From contig NZ_CP037953.1 of the NCBI RefSeq assembly GCF_009756665.1, positions 930,001-994,000 on the forward strand: 64,000 nt of DNA, in the 5' to 3' direction. A model generated the notes under the pieces. That model was not told where the DNA came from. It did no database searches and saw only the letters and a program-made list of their open reading frames with translations. This stretch comes from Permianibacter aggregans. GTDB taxonomy: Bacteria; Pseudomonadota; Gammaproteobacteria; Enterobacterales; Permianibacteraceae. Position 1 is the stretch's first letter, and each line of letters starts with the position of its first letter. Made by a program: the position numbers and the translations under genes. Shown in pieces: positions 1-9,281 of this stretch.

Positions 1-1218
1 GAACACCGGGAAAGCCTGGAACGTTCACGCCAAGCCGCTGAATCAGCGAACCGGGCGAAAAGCCAGTTCCTCGCCAACGTCAGCCATGAATTGCGTACGC
101 CAATGAACGGCACGCTCGGCATGTTGCAGTTGTTACAAGAAACACCGCTGACACCGTATCAGTCCGAGTTTGTCAGTACCGCCAACGAATCGACCGAGCA
201 CCTGCTGCGCATCATCAATGACATTCTCGATTTCTCGAAAATCGAAGACGGCAAACTGGTGCTGGAATCGATTTGGTTCAATCCGGAGCAACTGGTCAAA
301 CGCGCCATGAACGCCTTCCGCAGCGAAGCCCGTCTGCGCGAAATCGATTTGTTGTTTGAAAGCGCCGGCAACACCAAAGACACCGAGTTGCTCGGCGACC
401 CGACCCGCTTGCGGCAAGTGATCGTCAATTTGATTGGCAATGCTGTCAAATTCACCGAGCAAGGTCATGTCCGGGTGCGCATTGTGCAGGAAAACATGGA
501 CCAGCATATGCAGATGTTCTCGGCCTATGTCGAAGACACCGGCATTGGTATTCCAGAAGAAAAGCTGGCGATCATTTTCGAAGCCTTTACTCAGGCCGAT
601 GGCTCAACCACTCGCAAACACGGCGGCACCGGTTTGGGTTTGTCGATTTGCAAGCAATTGGTCGCAATGATGAACGGTGAAGTGCGAGTCAAGAGCCGGC
701 CCGGTGTCGGCTCGGTATTCTCGATACACATACCGATGCGCTATCGCGCCGCTACCGAATCGTCGCAACAAAAACCGGAAATCGACAAAGCACTGAAGCT
801 CGAAGGCCGGGTGCTGTTGGTCGAAGACAATATCGTCAACCAAGCCGTTACGCGTGGCATGCTTAAACTACTCGGCCTGGAAGTCGATGCCGCCAACGAT
901 GGCGAAGCAGCGCTGTCGCTGCTGGCACGCAATCATTACGATTTGATTTTGATGGATTGCCAGATGCCGGGCATGGATGGTTTTGAAGCAACACGGCAAT
1001 GGCGAATAACCGAGAAAGCCGAACAGCGCTACACGCCGATTATCGCGTTAACGGCCAACGCGATGCAGGGAGATAAGGAGCGCTGCCTCGCGGCCGGCAT
1101 GGATGATTATCTGGCAAAACCCATTAACCGCGAGCAACTGAATCAAACCGTTGCTCGCTGGTTTGGTCGTTTCAGCGCAATGGACGTTGCATCGGCAGAT
1201 AACGCAGCCCGTCATTGA
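1..1218 (+). CDS. Hybrid sensor histidine kinase/response regulator, C-terminal part (5' end outside window)
   Basis: The reading frame is already open at base 1, so the N-terminal sensor part is missing and 405 residues remain. The order is a short coiled-coil lead, HisKA with the H-box FLANVSHELRTPMNG (phospho-accepting His codon at 85-87), HATPase_c with N-box NLIGNAVKF, G1 DTGIGIP and G2 GGTGLGL, then a receiver domain. The receiver shows the acidic VEDN stretch and the phospho-accepting Asp in LILMDCQMPG (codon at 955). All catalytic motifs are intact, so it should autophosphorylate and pass phosphate to its own receiver. No Hpt domain is visible. The ligand cannot be told without the sensor region. 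Its 3' end overlaps the convergent GNAT gene by 47 bp. It is a useful internal comparison for the degenerate kinase at 55328. Confidence 0.93.
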   Translation, partial: EHRESLERSRQAAESANRAKSQFLANVSHELRTPMNGTLGMLQLLQETPLTPYQSEFVSTANESTEHLLRIINDILDFSKIEDGKLVLESIWFNPEQLVKRAMNAFRSEARLREIDLLFESAGNTKDTELLGDPTRLRQVIVNLIGNAVKFTEQGHVRVRIVQENMDQHMQMFSAYVEDTGIGIPEEKLAIIFEAFTQADGSTTRKHGGTGLGLSICKQLVAMMNGEVRVKSRPGVGSVFSIHIPMRYRAATESSQQKPEIDKALKLEGRVLLVEDNIVNQAVTRGMLKLLGLEVDAANDGEAALSLLARNHYDLILMDCQMPGMDGFEATRQWRITEKAEQRYTPIIALTANAMQGDKERCLAAGMDDYLAKPINREQLNQTVARWFGRFSAMDVASADNAARH

Positions 1219-1621
1219 TTTGCCAGGTATCGCTAGGCTCAAAGCCATGGCGACGATAAAACGTTTCCGCCCTCACCGAGGAATTGACGGTAATCACCGA
1301 CTGCGGCATTTGTTCGAATAATGCCTGTAACAGCACCGTTCCGATTCCGCTACCAACCTGTTCTGCCGCCACATACAAACTGAAAAGATGCGTCGGTGGC
1401 CGCAACATCAGAAAACCCGCCACACGGTCCTGCTGCTCAACGACAATTCCGAGCCAACCTTGCTGCAAGCGCGAAAGAAACTGCTGCGCGGTATGTTGCG
1501 TGCGCAAACGTTCCCGTGCCGGAGACCCGGCATCTGTTACCATTTGTTCAAGATGCGACAAAAAGATCCGCTCGAATACTGGCGCATCGGAAAACGTCGC
1601 GGAACGCAGCATAAGACTCAT
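1172..1621 (-). CDS. GNAT family N-acetyltransferase
   Basis: A 149-residue single-domain protein of the GCN5-related acetyltransferase fold. The acetyl-CoA binding motif A is visible as the run around VGSGIGTVLLQALF, and the C-terminal part (FYRRHGFEPSDTW) is the usual GNAT motif B. Its start codon overlaps the hutF stop (ATGA arrangement), so it is translationally coupled to hutF and probably belongs to the histidine-utilisation unit. The substrate is unknown. Acetyltransferases sit in some hut operons, but a role in this pathway is only inferred. The 3' end overlaps the sensor kinase gene tail on the other strand. Confidence 0.85.
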   Translation of the reverse strand: MSLMLRSATFSDAPVFERIFLSHLEQMVTDAGSPARERLRTQHTAQQFLSRLQQGWLGIVVEQQDRVAGFLMLRPPTHLFSLYVAAEQVGSGIGTVLLQALFEQMPQSVITVNSSVRAETFYRRHGFEPSDTWQINDGLRYLPMQRPLR

Positions 1622-2985
1622 GCTTGCAACAGGACTTTCAATGTTGATTGATAACGTTGCCAGGCGGTTTCTTCATCGGCATGGCGGCCATCCGCAACAA
1701 CTCGCTTGCCGGCAACAAACACATCGCGGACTCGAGCCGAATGACCAACGAACAACCAGTGATCCAGATGACGCGCATTCGGCACTGGCGAATCGCTGAG
1801 CTCTGATTCCTGCAATACAACAAAATCCGCCGAATGCCCGACCGCGATTGCGCCGGTTTTTCGCCCGGAAGCCAACGCGCCACCGCGCACCGCCCGACTA
1901 TACAAATACTGACCGACGCTCTCCTCGGTGTTTGATAACACCGCCCGGCGCTGTGCCTGCAAACGGGCACCGTATTCCAACCAGCGCAATTCCTCAACCA
2001 ATGAAACGGAAACATTGGAATCACTGCCGACACCAAAGGCGCCGCCTTCCTGACAGTAATTCGCGATAGGAAAAAGCCCATCGCCAAGATTGGCTTCGGT
2101 TGTTGTGCAAATGCCGGCCACGGCACCGGAACGGGCCAACGTTTGGCGCTCTTCTTCGTTGATATGCGTCGCATGCACCAAGCACCAGCGCCGGTTGACA
2201 TCGAAACGGCGCTGTAACCATTGCACCGGCCGCTCGCCGCTGAACTGCAAACAATCCTGCACTTCCTGTTGTTGTTCGGCGATATGGATATGTACCGGCG
2301 CATTGTTGTCGAGCGCATCAATCATCGCCAACGCCTCGCGCAAGCTGTCTTCATCGACGGCACGCAAACTATGCGGCGCAATGCCGAGTTGGTGATGACT
2401 GTTGCGCACAGTTTTTTGCAGCGACTCCAGCAGTCGCTGATAACATTCCAGATCGTGAATGAATCGCTTTTGGCCCGGCTTGGGCGCTTGCTGGCCAAAT
2501 CCTGCGTAGCGATACAACACCGGCAAATGCGTCAATGCGATACCGGACGCATTGGCGGCATTGACGATGCGTTGCGACATCTCGGCCGGGTCGGTAAACG
2601 CGTTGCCGTCGCGATCATGATGCAGATAGTGAAATTCGCAAACGCCAGTAAAACCGGCTTTCAACATCTCGATGTAAAGCCAGTGGGCAATGTGCTGCAA
2701 TTGTTCTGGCGTGATGTTGGCGGCAAAGCGATACATCAGTTCACGCCAACTCCAGAAACTGTCCTGCTCGTGCTGTCTATACTCCGTCAAACCGGCCATC
2801 GCGCGCTGAAACGCGTGCGAATGCAGATTGGTCATGCCCGGTAGCAACACACCATCCAGCACTTGCGCACCATCAGCACTGCTGTTGCATTGCACTCCGT
2901 CGATCACGCCTTCGGCATTGACCTCAATGACGACATCACGTGCCCAGCCTTGCGGCAACAACGCGAGTTTGGCAAAAACTTTCAT
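1618..2985 (-). CDS. hutF: Formimidoylglutamate deiminase
   Basis: This enzyme hydrolyses N-formimino-L-glutamate to N-formyl-L-glutamate and ammonia, the fourth step of the five-step histidine pathway. The 455-residue protein is an amidohydrolase-superfamily metalloenzyme. It has the metal-binding HxH in MTNLHSHAFQRAM (His55 and His57), a further ligand region HIHIAEQQQEV, a His in LVHATHI and an Asp in GVGSDSNVSVS. HSHAFQRAMAG is characteristic of HutF. It is divergent from hutI with only 52 bp between the start codons. The ATG has an AGGA sequence about 9 bases upstream. Its presence together with hutG, which makes glutamate from the HutF product, shows the Pseudomonas-type route instead of the direct formiminoglutamase route. 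Confidence 0.95.
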   Translation of the reverse strand: MKVFAKLALLPQGWARDVVIEVNAEGVIDGVQCNSSADGAQVLDGVLLPGMTNLHSHAFQRAMAGLTEYRQHEQDSFWSWRELMYRFAANITPEQLQHIAHWLYIEMLKAGFTGVCEFHYLHHDRDGNAFTDPAEMSQRIVNAANASGIALTHLPVLYRYAGFGQQAPKPGQKRFIHDLECYQRLLESLQKTVRNSHHQLGIAPHSLRAVDEDSLREALAMIDALDNNAPVHIHIAEQQQEVQDCLQFSGERPVQWLQRRFDVNRRWCLVHATHINEEERQTLARSGAVAGICTTTEANLGDGLFPIANYCQEGGAFGVGSDSNVSVSLVEELRWLEYGARLQAQRRAVLSNTEESVGQYLYSRAVRGGALASGRKTGAIAVGHSADFVVLQESELSDSPVPNARHLDHWLFVGHSARVRDVFVAGKRVVADGRHADEETAWQRYQSTLKVLLQA

Positions 2986-2999
2986 GGCAAGGATTCCTG

Positions 3000-3019
3000 T
3001 TAGAATGGCGATATTCTAA
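3000..3019. promoter_or_regulatory. Inverted repeat between divergent hutF and hutI
   Basis: TTAGAAT and ATTCTAA form perfect 7-base arms around a 6-base spacer, centred in the 52-bp gap between the two divergent start codons. It differs from the HutC-like palindrome at 5123. It could be an operator for another regulator, or an incidental overlap of two AT-rich -10 elements (TATTCT reads rightward at 3012-3017). Confidence 0.35.
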
Positions 3020-3037
3020 TCGCAAATCGTTTATCGC

Positions 3038-4243
3038 ATGCAGCTAACTCGCTACGTCAACGGTCGTTTTTGCACGATGCAAGGCAAAGACTATGGTCTC
3101 GTCGAAAACGGCGAAATGCAGGTCGCCGATGGCCGCATTCAGTATATTGGCGCAGCCAAAATGGCACCGGACAACGGCGGCGAACGCATTGATTTGCAAG
3201 GCGCACTGATCACACCCGGGTTGATCGATTGCCATACCCATCTGGTCTACGGCGGTCATCGCGCCAATGAGTTCGAAATGCGCCTGAATGGCGCCAGCTA
3301 CGCCGACATTGCCAAAGCCGGAGGCGGCATTGTCTCCACCGTTGCCGCCACCCGTGCCGCCAGCGTCGAGATCTTGTTCGAGCAAGCCAGCAAACGCCTG
3401 AAGCACTGGCTGGCCGAAGGCGTCACGACGATTGAAATCAAAAGCGGTTATGGCCTCGATTTGGCCAGTGAACGAAAAATGCTGCAGGTGGCTACGCGAC
3501 TTGGTGAGCAACATCCAATCAGCGTGCGCCGCACGTTTCTTGGCGCCCATGCGGTGCCACCGGAGTTTGCTGGCAAAGCCGATCAATACCTCGATTATTT
3601 GATTGATGAAGTATTACCGACACTACACCAAGAACGACTTGTTGATGCCGTCGATGTATTCTGCGAATCGATTGGTTTTAGTTGGGCGCAGAGTGAACGA
3701 ATGCTGGAAGCAGCGCGGCGCCTTTCACTGCCGATAAAAATTCATGCCGAACAACTATCGAATCTGCAAGGAGCGAAAAAAGCCGCTGAAATGGACGCAT
3801 TGTCTGCCGATCATCTGGAGTTTCTCAACCCGGTCGATGTGCCAACGTTGGCCAAACACGGTACCGTCGCTGTGCTGTTACCTGCCGCATTTTATTTTCT
3901 GCGTGAAACCAAACTGCCGCCGATGGAAGCACTGCGTCAGCACAAGGTACCAATCGCTTTGGCCTCCGACTCCAATCCCGGCTCGTCGCCGGCCGAATCG
4001 CTGCTGCTGATGTTGAATATGGCCTGCACGCTGTTCCGGATGACGCCACTCGAAGCGCTGCAAGGCGTCACCATTCATGCCGCAAAAGCGCTCGGTGCTG
4101 CAAATGAAATCGGCAGTCTGGAGCGCGGAAAGTTTGCCGATTTTGCTGTGTTCGATTGCCAACATCCGGCCGAGCTTAGCTATCGCATTGGCGCCAATTC
4201 CTGCATTGGCCGCGGCTATCGAGGCGCGTTTTCCTGGCGCTGA
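3038..4243 (+). CDS. hutI: Imidazolonepropionase
   Basis: This cytoplasmic amidohydrolase opens the ring of 4-imidazolone-5-propionate to give N-formimino-L-glutamate, the third step of histidine breakdown. The 401-residue length is normal for HutI. Metal ligands are seen as HxH in [10 protein letters not shown] (His66 and His68), a His in [10 protein letters not shown] and the Asp in [15 protein letters not shown]. The segment [17 protein letters not shown] is characteristic of the family. No clear Shine-Dalgarno lies before the ATG, and a possible -10 element is only about 20 bases upstream, so the leader may be very short. The stop codon lies inside a set of 21-bp imperfect repeats. It converges on hutG. 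Confidence 0.95.
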   Translation: MQLTRYVNGRFCTMQGKDYGLVENGEMQVADGRIQYIGAAKMAPDNGGERIDLQGALITPGLIDCHTHLVYGGHRANEFEMRLNGASYADIAKAGGGIVSTVAATRAASVEILFEQASKRLKHWLAEGVTTIEIKSGYGLDLASERKMLQVATRLGEQHPISVRRTFLGAHAVPPEFAGKADQYLDYLIDEVLPTLHQERLVDAVDVFCESIGFSWAQSERMLEAARRLSLPIKIHAEQLSNLQGAKKAAEMDALSADHLEFLNPVDVPTLAKHGTVAVLLPAAFYFLRETKLPPMEALRQHKVPIALASDSNPGSSPAESLLLMLNMACTLFRMTPLEALQGVTIHAAKALGAANEIGSLERGKFADFAVFDCQHPAELSYRIGANSCIGRGYRGAFSWR

Positions 4244-4288
4244 CGGGTTTGCTCCTGACACTGACGCGTTCGCTCCTGGCGCTGATCT
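4226..4288. repeat. Three imperfect 21-bp tandem units at the hutI 3' end
   Basis: Three consecutive units share a core like GTTTGCTCCTGGCGCTGACG (4226-4246, 4247-4267, 4268-4288). The first covers the last codons and stop of hutI, and the last touches the hutG stop codon. The repeats fill almost the whole convergent gap. They may be a local slippage duplication. Confidence 0.55.
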
Positions 4289-5084
4289 ACTTGCTCAGCG
4301 CCGGATTGCCGACCAATAACAGCGCTTCGACGATTCGCTGCAACACCGGCATGATTTTGCTGGCGTTATTGTCATGCCACTGCAGTGTCTTTTCGTCAAG
4401 ATAAGTAATCTGCGATAACTCCAGTTGCAAGGCGTGCACATTACGCTCCGGCTGGCCGTAATGACGAGTGATGTAACCGCCTTTGAAGCGGCCATTCAGC
4501 ACCTGTGTGTAGGGCGCGTAATCAATGTGCGCTAGCGGTTTGACCAGCGATTCCAGACAACTTTTGCCATCAGCATTACCGAAATTGATATCCGGTAAAC
4601 GGCCTTGAAAAAACCGCGGCACTTCCGAGCGAATCGTGTGGGCTTCGAACAACAGCGCATAACCATGCTGCGCTTTGATGCGCGCCAGTTCATCAATAAT
4701 CGCCTGATGGTAAGACTGCCAATACTTGCCGACACGCTCGGCGATTTCCGTTTCATCCGGCTGTTCACCGGGCTGGTAAATTGGCTCTTCGGCAAAAGTG
4801 CTGGTTGGGCATAGCTCGGTATTGTTGGCACCGGCATAAAGGATCTGGCCATCGGGCGCCCGGTTCAAATCGATGACGTAACGGGAGTAGCGCGGGTTCA
4901 GCATGCTGCAGCCGAGGTCTTTGGCAAATCCATACAATCGGTCGAGAAACCAGTCGGTATCGGCAACCCGGTGCGCGGCAGGCGTCATTCGCGCTTTCAG
5001 TTCGGCCGGGATCTCGGTGCCGTTATGTGGCATTGAAATCAACATCGGCACACTGCCCTGATGCAACGAGTAAATCGGATTCAT
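4287..5084 (-). CDS. hutG: N-formylglutamate deformylase
   Basis: This enzyme hydrolyses N-formyl-L-glutamate to formate and L-glutamate, the last step of the pathway that uses HutF. The 265-residue protein belongs to the N-formylglutamate amidohydrolase family. It shows SMPHNGTEIP near the N-terminus, DTDWFLDRLYGF, then SRYVIDLNR and FEAHTIRSEVP, which hold conserved polar and metal-binding residues. I chose the ATG at 5084. A longer in-frame TTG at 5135 lies inside the operator and promoter region and would give an atypical N-terminal extension. The gene is divergent from hutC and convergent with hutI. It has its own promoter (5116-5143), whose spacer is occupied by the HutC-like palindrome. 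Confidence 0.94.
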   Translation of the reverse strand: MNPIYSLHQGSVPMLISMPHNGTEIPAELKARMTPAAHRVADTDWFLDRLYGFAKDLGCSMLNPRYSRYVIDLNRAPDGQILYAGANNTELCPTSTFAEEPIYQPGEQPDETEIAERVGKYWQSYHQAIIDELARIKAQHGYALLFEAHTIRSEVPRFFQGRLPDINFGNADGKSCLESLVKPLAHIDYAPYTQVLNGRFKGGYITRHYGQPERNVHALQLELSQITYLDEKTLQWHDNNASKIMPVLQRIVEALLLVGNPALSK

Positions 5085-5115
5085 GCATAGACCCCGTTGA
5101 GCTTTCGTTCGCCCT

Positions 5116-5143
5116 AGTATATCTTGTATATACAAGCATTCAA
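5116..5143 (-). promoter_or_regulatory. Sigma70-type promoter for hutG
   Basis: Reading leftward there is a -35 TTGAAT (5138-5143), a 16-base spacer and a -10 TATACT (5116-5121). The spacer is almost entirely the 14-bp palindrome at 5123-5136, so a bound repressor would block RNA polymerase. Confidence 0.6.
5123..5136. promoter_or_regulatory. HutC-like operator palindrome
   Basis: CTTGTATATACAAG is a perfect 14-bp palindrome. HutC of pseudomonads recognises a closely similar CTTGTA-N2-TACAAG sequence. It lies between divergent hutG and hutC, 22 bp before the hutC start. It can therefore control hutG leftward and hutCUH rightward, with autoregulation of hutC. A rightward promoter (TTGAGC at 5097, TATATC at 5118) overlaps it less clearly. 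Confidence 0.8.
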
Positions 5144-5157
5144 GGGCGAGGTTTCCG

Positions 5158-5898
5158 GTGTCGCAAAAACGCTATCAGTCAGTTATTCAGTACTTGAGCG
5201 ACGGCATTGCCGCCGGCACCTGGCCCGTTGATGCGCAAGTGCCATCGGAGAACGAACTGGTCGCGATTTGCGGGGTATCGAGGATGACTGCCCGACGGGC
5301 ACTGGAAGAATTGACCGAAGACGGCGTGTTGTACCGGGTTCAAGGCAAAGGCACGTTCGTGGCGCCGCCGAAAATGCAGGCCTCGTTCGTGCAGGTGCGC
5401 AATATCGCCGACGAGGTACGGGCGCTCGGCCAGTCCTATGCCAATCAAATCAAGCTGCTGCAGGCCGAAGTACCGCCGGCACAGGTCCGTGAATTGTTCC
5501 AACTGGAAGAACGGGCGCCTGCCTTCCATTCGATCATCCTGCACCTGGAAAACAAGCTGCCGGTGCAGCTCGAAGATCGTTGGGTGCACCCGAACGCGGT
5601 GCCGGAATACCTGCGCCAGGATTTTCAGCGCGAGACACCGAATGTCTACCTTTCCCGTGTAGCGCCGCTGACCGCCGCCGAGCACGTTATCGAAGCCCAT
5701 TTGCCTGATTTGAAGTTGAAACGCGTGCTACAGCTTTCCGAGCTGGAAGCCTGCCTGGTCGTGCGCCGGACCACCTGGTCCGGACCGCAGGTGATCAGCT
5801 ACGCGACCCTTTATCACCCGGGAACCCGTTACCGGCTGGCCGGTCGGATCGGCGTCTCCCCTAGCCAATCCACGATTCTGGAGGACATCCACGTATGA
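5158..5898 (+). CDS. hutC: Histidine utilisation repressor, GntR family
   Basis: A 246-residue GntR/HutC-family regulator. The N-terminal winged helix-turn-helix is at about residues 5-70 ([21 protein letters not shown] is split across the recognition helix). The C-terminal UTRA ligand domain is at about residues 90-235. Family members repress hut genes and are released by urocanate. The GTG start is preceded by GGGCGAGG at a good distance. The stop overlaps the hutU start by 4 bases, so hutC, hutU and hutH form one unit. A matching palindrome lies 22 bp upstream, which supports self-regulation. Confidence 0.93.
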   Translation: MSQKRYQSVIQYLSDGIAAGTWPVDAQVPSENELVAICGVSRMTARRALEELTEDGVLYRVQGKGTFVAPPKMQASFVQVRNIADEVRALGQSYANQIKLLQAEVPPAQVRELFQLEERAPAFHSIILHLENKLPVQLEDRWVHPNAVPEYLRQDFQRETPNVYLSRVAPLTAAEHVIEAHLPDLKLKRVLQLSELEACLVVRRTTWSGPQVISYATLYHPGTRYRLAGRIGVSPSQSTILEDIHV

Positions 5899-7568
5899 CC
5901 GATCCCCGTTTCGACGCCAGCCGCGTCATCCGCGCCCCGCGCGGCAACGAGAAAACCTGCAAAAGTTGGCTGACCGAAGCTGCGCTGCGGATGCTGATGA
6001 ATAATCTTGATCCAGACGTCGCCGAAAATTCGCAAGGTCTGGTCGTTTATGGCGGTATTGGCCGCGCGGCACGCAACTGGCAGTGCTACGACAAGATCAT
6101 CGAGAGTCTGAGAAAACTCGGCGATGACCAGACGCTGCTGATCCAGTCCGGAAAGCCGGTCGGTATTTTCCCGACTCATAAAGACGCACCGCGGGTGCTA
6201 CTGGCCAACTCGAATCTGGTGCCGAAATGGGCCAACTGGGAGCATTTCCACGATCTCGATAAAAAAGGCCTGATGATGTACGGCCAGATGACCGCCGGTT
6301 CCTGGATTTACATCGGCTCGCAGGGGATCGTCCAGGGCACCTACGAAACCTTCGTCGCGATGGGCAAGAAACATTTCGGTGGTGAACTCAAGGGTAAGTG
6401 GATACTCACTGGCGGTCTTGGAGGCATGGGCGGCGCCCAACCGTTGGCCGCGACCATGGCTGGTGCCTCGATGCTGGCAGTCGAATGCGATGAGTCACGC
6501 ATCGACATGCGCCTGCGCACCCGCTACCTAGACCATAAATGCACCAGTCTCGACGAAGCGCTGAAGCTGATTCAAGAGGCCTGCAAGGCTGGAAAAGCCA
6601 TTTCGGTCGGCCTGCTCGGCAACGCCGGAGAAGTCTTCCCGGAGCTGGTCAAGCGCGGCATCAAGCCGGATATGGTCACCGACCAGACTTCTGCCCACGA
6701 CCCGTTGAATGGTTACCTGCCAATCGGCTGGTCGCTGGCCAAAGCCAAGGATCTGCGTCAAACCGATCCGGAAACGGTGATTCGCGAAGCCAAGAAATCG
6801 ATGGCGATTCAGGTCGAAGCGATGCTGGCGTTCTCGAAACAAAACATCCCGGTCGTCGATTACGGCAACAATATCCGTCAGGTCGCGTACGATGAAGGCG
6901 TCAAAAACGCTTTCGATTTTCCGGGGTTTGTGCCGGCCTATATTCGACCGCTGTTCTGCCAGGGCATCGGCCCATTCCGCTGGGTGGCGCTGTCGGGCGA
7001 CCCGGAAGATATCTACAAGACCGATCAGAAAGTCAAAGAGCTGATCCCCGACAACCCGCACCTGCATAACTGGCTCGATATGGCGCGCGAGCGCATCGCG
7101 TTCCAGGGTTTGCCGGCGCGTATCTGCTGGGTCGGACTCGGCGATCGCCATCGCCTGGCCCTGGCCTTCAACGAAATGGTCCGCAACGGCGAGCTGAAAG
7201 CGCCTATCGTTATTGGTCGCGACCACCTCGATTCCGGCTCGGTCGCTTCGCCGAACCGTGAAACCGAAAGCATGCAGGATGGCTCCGACGCGGTTTCCGA
7301 CTGGCCACTGCTGAACGCGTTGCTGAACACCGCCGGCGGTGCCACCTGGGTGTCGCTGCATCATGGCGGCGGCGTCGGCATGGGTTATTCGCAACACTCT
7401 GGAGTCGTCATCGTTTGCGATGGCACTGAGGACGCCGACAAACGTCTGGCGCGGGTGCTGTGGAATGACCCGGGCACCGGCGTCATGCGTCATGCCGATG
7501 CCGGTTACGACATTGCTTTGGCCTGCGCGAAAGACAAAGGCCTGGATTTGCCGGCAATTCTGGATTGA
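5895..7568 (+). CDS. hutU: Urocanate hydratase
   Basis: This enzyme converts urocanate to 4-imidazolone-5-propionate using tightly bound NAD+ as an electrophile. The 557-residue length is typical. The NAD-binding region [18 protein letters not shown] (about residues 173-190) is intact, as are the family signatures [33 protein letters not shown] and the C-terminal [15 protein letters not shown] with VCDGT, which holds the conserved Cys. It is translationally coupled to hutC and followed by hutH after a 71-bp gap. Confidence 0.97.
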   Translation: MTDPRFDASRVIRAPRGNEKTCKSWLTEAALRMLMNNLDPDVAENSQGLVVYGGIGRAARNWQCYDKIIESLRKLGDDQTLLIQSGKPVGIFPTHKDAPRVLLANSNLVPKWANWEHFHDLDKKGLMMYGQMTAGSWIYIGSQGIVQGTYETFVAMGKKHFGGELKGKWILTGGLGGMGGAQPLAATMAGASMLAVECDESRIDMRLRTRYLDHKCTSLDEALKLIQEACKAGKAISVGLLGNAGEVFPELVKRGIKPDMVTDQTSAHDPLNGYLPIGWSLAKAKDLRQTDPETVIREAKKSMAIQVEAMLAFSKQNIPVVDYGNNIRQVAYDEGVKNAFDFPGFVPAYIRPLFCQGIGPFRWVALSGDPEDIYKTDQKVKELIPDNPHLHNWLDMARERIAFQGLPARICWVGLGDRHRLALAFNEMVRNGELKAPIVIGRDHLDSGSVASPNRETESMQDGSDAVSDWPLLNALLNTAGGATWVSLHHGGGVGMGYSQHSGVVIVCDGTEDADKRLARVLWNDPGTGVMRHADAGYDIALACAKDKGLDLPAILD

Positions 7569-7639
7569 AGCATTGGTGGTCGGTGAGCGATTACTTTCTC
7601 CACCGGCCCGTTAAAAATCAACTAGCGATTCGAGCAAAC

Positions 7640-9175
7640 ATGAGCAAAAAACTTTTCACGCTGCGCCCAGGCCAGATGACGCTGGTAGAACTGCGCGCCA
7701 ATTATCAGCACGCCCAGGTAATCGAGATGGACCCGGCGTTCTGGCCGGCCATTGAGGCCTCGGCGGCCACCGTCGATAAAGTCATCAAGGATGGTCGCAC
7801 CGTTTATGGCATCAATACCGGTTTCGGTTTGTTGGCCTCGACCCGGATTCCGACGGATAAGCTGAAACAACTTCAGCAGTCGCTGGTGCTCTCGCATGCC
7901 GTTGGTGTCGGCAAACTGCTCAGCGACGATGTCGTGCGTCTGTTGATGGTGTTGAAAGCTTCATCCCTGGGTCGCGGCCATTCCGGTGTGCAACGCGCGA
8001 CGCTGCAATTGCTGCTCGATATGATCAACGCCGAGATCTATCCGTGTATTCCGGAGAAAGGCTCCGTCGGCGCCTCTGGAGATTTGGCGCCGCTGGCGCA
8101 TATGAGCTGCGCGATGATTGGCGTCGGCAAAGTTCGGGTCAATGGCGAAACCTTGGATGCCGAAACCGCATTGAAAAATGCTGGCTTGAAACCGGTTGAG
8201 CTTGGACCGAAGGAAGGTTTGGCGTTGTTGAACGGAACCCAGTGCTCAACGGCCTTGGCGCTGGCCGGTTTGTTTGCCACCGAAGACTTGTTTGCGTCAG
8301 CTGTCGTGTGCGGTGCAATGTCAGTCGATGCTGCACTTGGCTCCGATGCACCATTCGATGATCGCATTCACGCCGTGCGCGGTCATCAAGGCCAACGCGA
8401 TGTTGCCGCTGCTTATCGCGAATTATTGAAAGATTCCGAGATTCGCCAGTCCCATACTGGCTGCAGCAAAGTACAAGATCCCTACTCGCTACGTTGTCAG
8501 CCCCAGGTCATGGGCGCCTGCCTGGATCAACTGCGTTTTTCTGCTTCGGTGCTGCTAACCGAAGCCAACGCCGTTTCCGATAACCCATTGGTATTCAGCG
8601 AAGAAGGCGACATCATTTCTGGCGGAAACTTCCACGCCGAACCGGTGGCGATGGCCGCCGATGTGCTGGCCATCGTCCTGGCCGAAATCGGCGCCTTAAG
8701 CGAACGCCGTATCGCGCTGTTGATGGATAAACACCTGTCGCAATTGCCACCATTTCTGGTCAAGGATGGCGGTGTCAATTCCGGTTTCATGATTGCACAG
8801 GTAACAGCAGCCGCGCTCGCCAGCGAAAACAAATCACTGGCGCATCCCGCCTCAGTCGACAGCCTGCCAACCTCTGCCAATCAGGAAGACCATGTGTCGA
8901 TGGCAACCTTCGCTGCCCGGCGTTTGAGAGACATGGCAGAAAATACTGCCGGCGTCATCGCTGTCGAATACCTGTCTGCCGCGCAAGGCATCGACTTCCG
9001 AGCGCCGCTGAAAACATCGCCGAAACTGCTGCAGGCGCATCAGTTGTTGCGCGAACACGTCAAACATTATGAGCAGGATCGTTATTTCGCTACCGACATC
9101 GAAGCCGCAACAAATATGGTCAACGGACAACTGTCCGATCTCGTAAAATTGGTTTTACCGTCGACACCAGGCTGA
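7640..9175 (+). CDS. hutH: Histidine ammonia-lyase
   Basis: This enzyme removes ammonia non-oxidatively from L-histidine to give trans-urocanate, the first pathway step. The 511-residue protein contains the Ala145-Ser146-Gly147 triad (in [15 protein letters not shown], codons from 8072) that cyclises to the MIO electrophile. It also has the YGINTGFG motif (catalytic Tyr) and [15 protein letters not shown] chose the ATG at 7640 because [15 protein letters not shown] matches the family start. An in-frame TTG overlapping the hutU stop would add 25 atypical residues. It is the last gene of hutCUH and is followed by a strong bidirectional terminator. Confidence 0.96.
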   Translation: MSKKLFTLRPGQMTLVELRANYQHAQVIEMDPAFWPAIEASAATVDKVIKDGRTVYGINTGFGLLASTRIPTDKLKQLQQSLVLSHAVGVGKLLSDDVVRLLMVLKASSLGRGHSGVQRATLQLLLDMINAEIYPCIPEKGSVGASGDLAPLAHMSCAMIGVGKVRVNGETLDAETALKNAGLKPVELGPKEGLALLNGTQCSTALALAGLFATEDLFASAVVCGAMSVDAALGSDAPFDDRIHAVRGHQGQRDVAAAYRELLKDSEIRQSHTGCSKVQDPYSLRCQPQVMGACLDQLRFSASVLLTEANAVSDNPLVFSEEGDIISGGNFHAEPVAMAADVLAIVLAEIGALSERRIALLMDKHLSQLPPFLVKDGGVNSGFMIAQVTAAALASENKSLAHPASVDSLPTSANQEDHVSMATFAARRLRDMAENTAGVIAVEYLSAAQGIDFRAPLKTSPKLLQAHQLLREHVKHYEQDRYFATDIEAATNMVNGQLSDLVKLVLPSTPG

Positions 9176-9234
9176 TTATCGCAACTCGCGAGTTCGCCAG
9201 TCTATATTGGACAAGTGGCGCAATAGACAGAAAT

Positions 9235-9261
9235 AAAAAAGGCCGTTAAACGGCCTTTTTT
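9235..9261. terminator. Bidirectional rho-independent terminator
   Basis: GGCCGTT and AACGGCC pair around a short loop, flanked by six A on the left and six T on the right. It ends the hut unit rightward and the TPR gene of the TonB operon leftward. Confidence 0.85.
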
Positions 9262-9281
9262 AATACTGGTTACAACTACGC

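Noticed and set aside
6528-7493. Long open frame opposite hutU (321 codons)
   Set aside because: It is a shadow frame of a conserved enzyme gene and its translation has no domain features.
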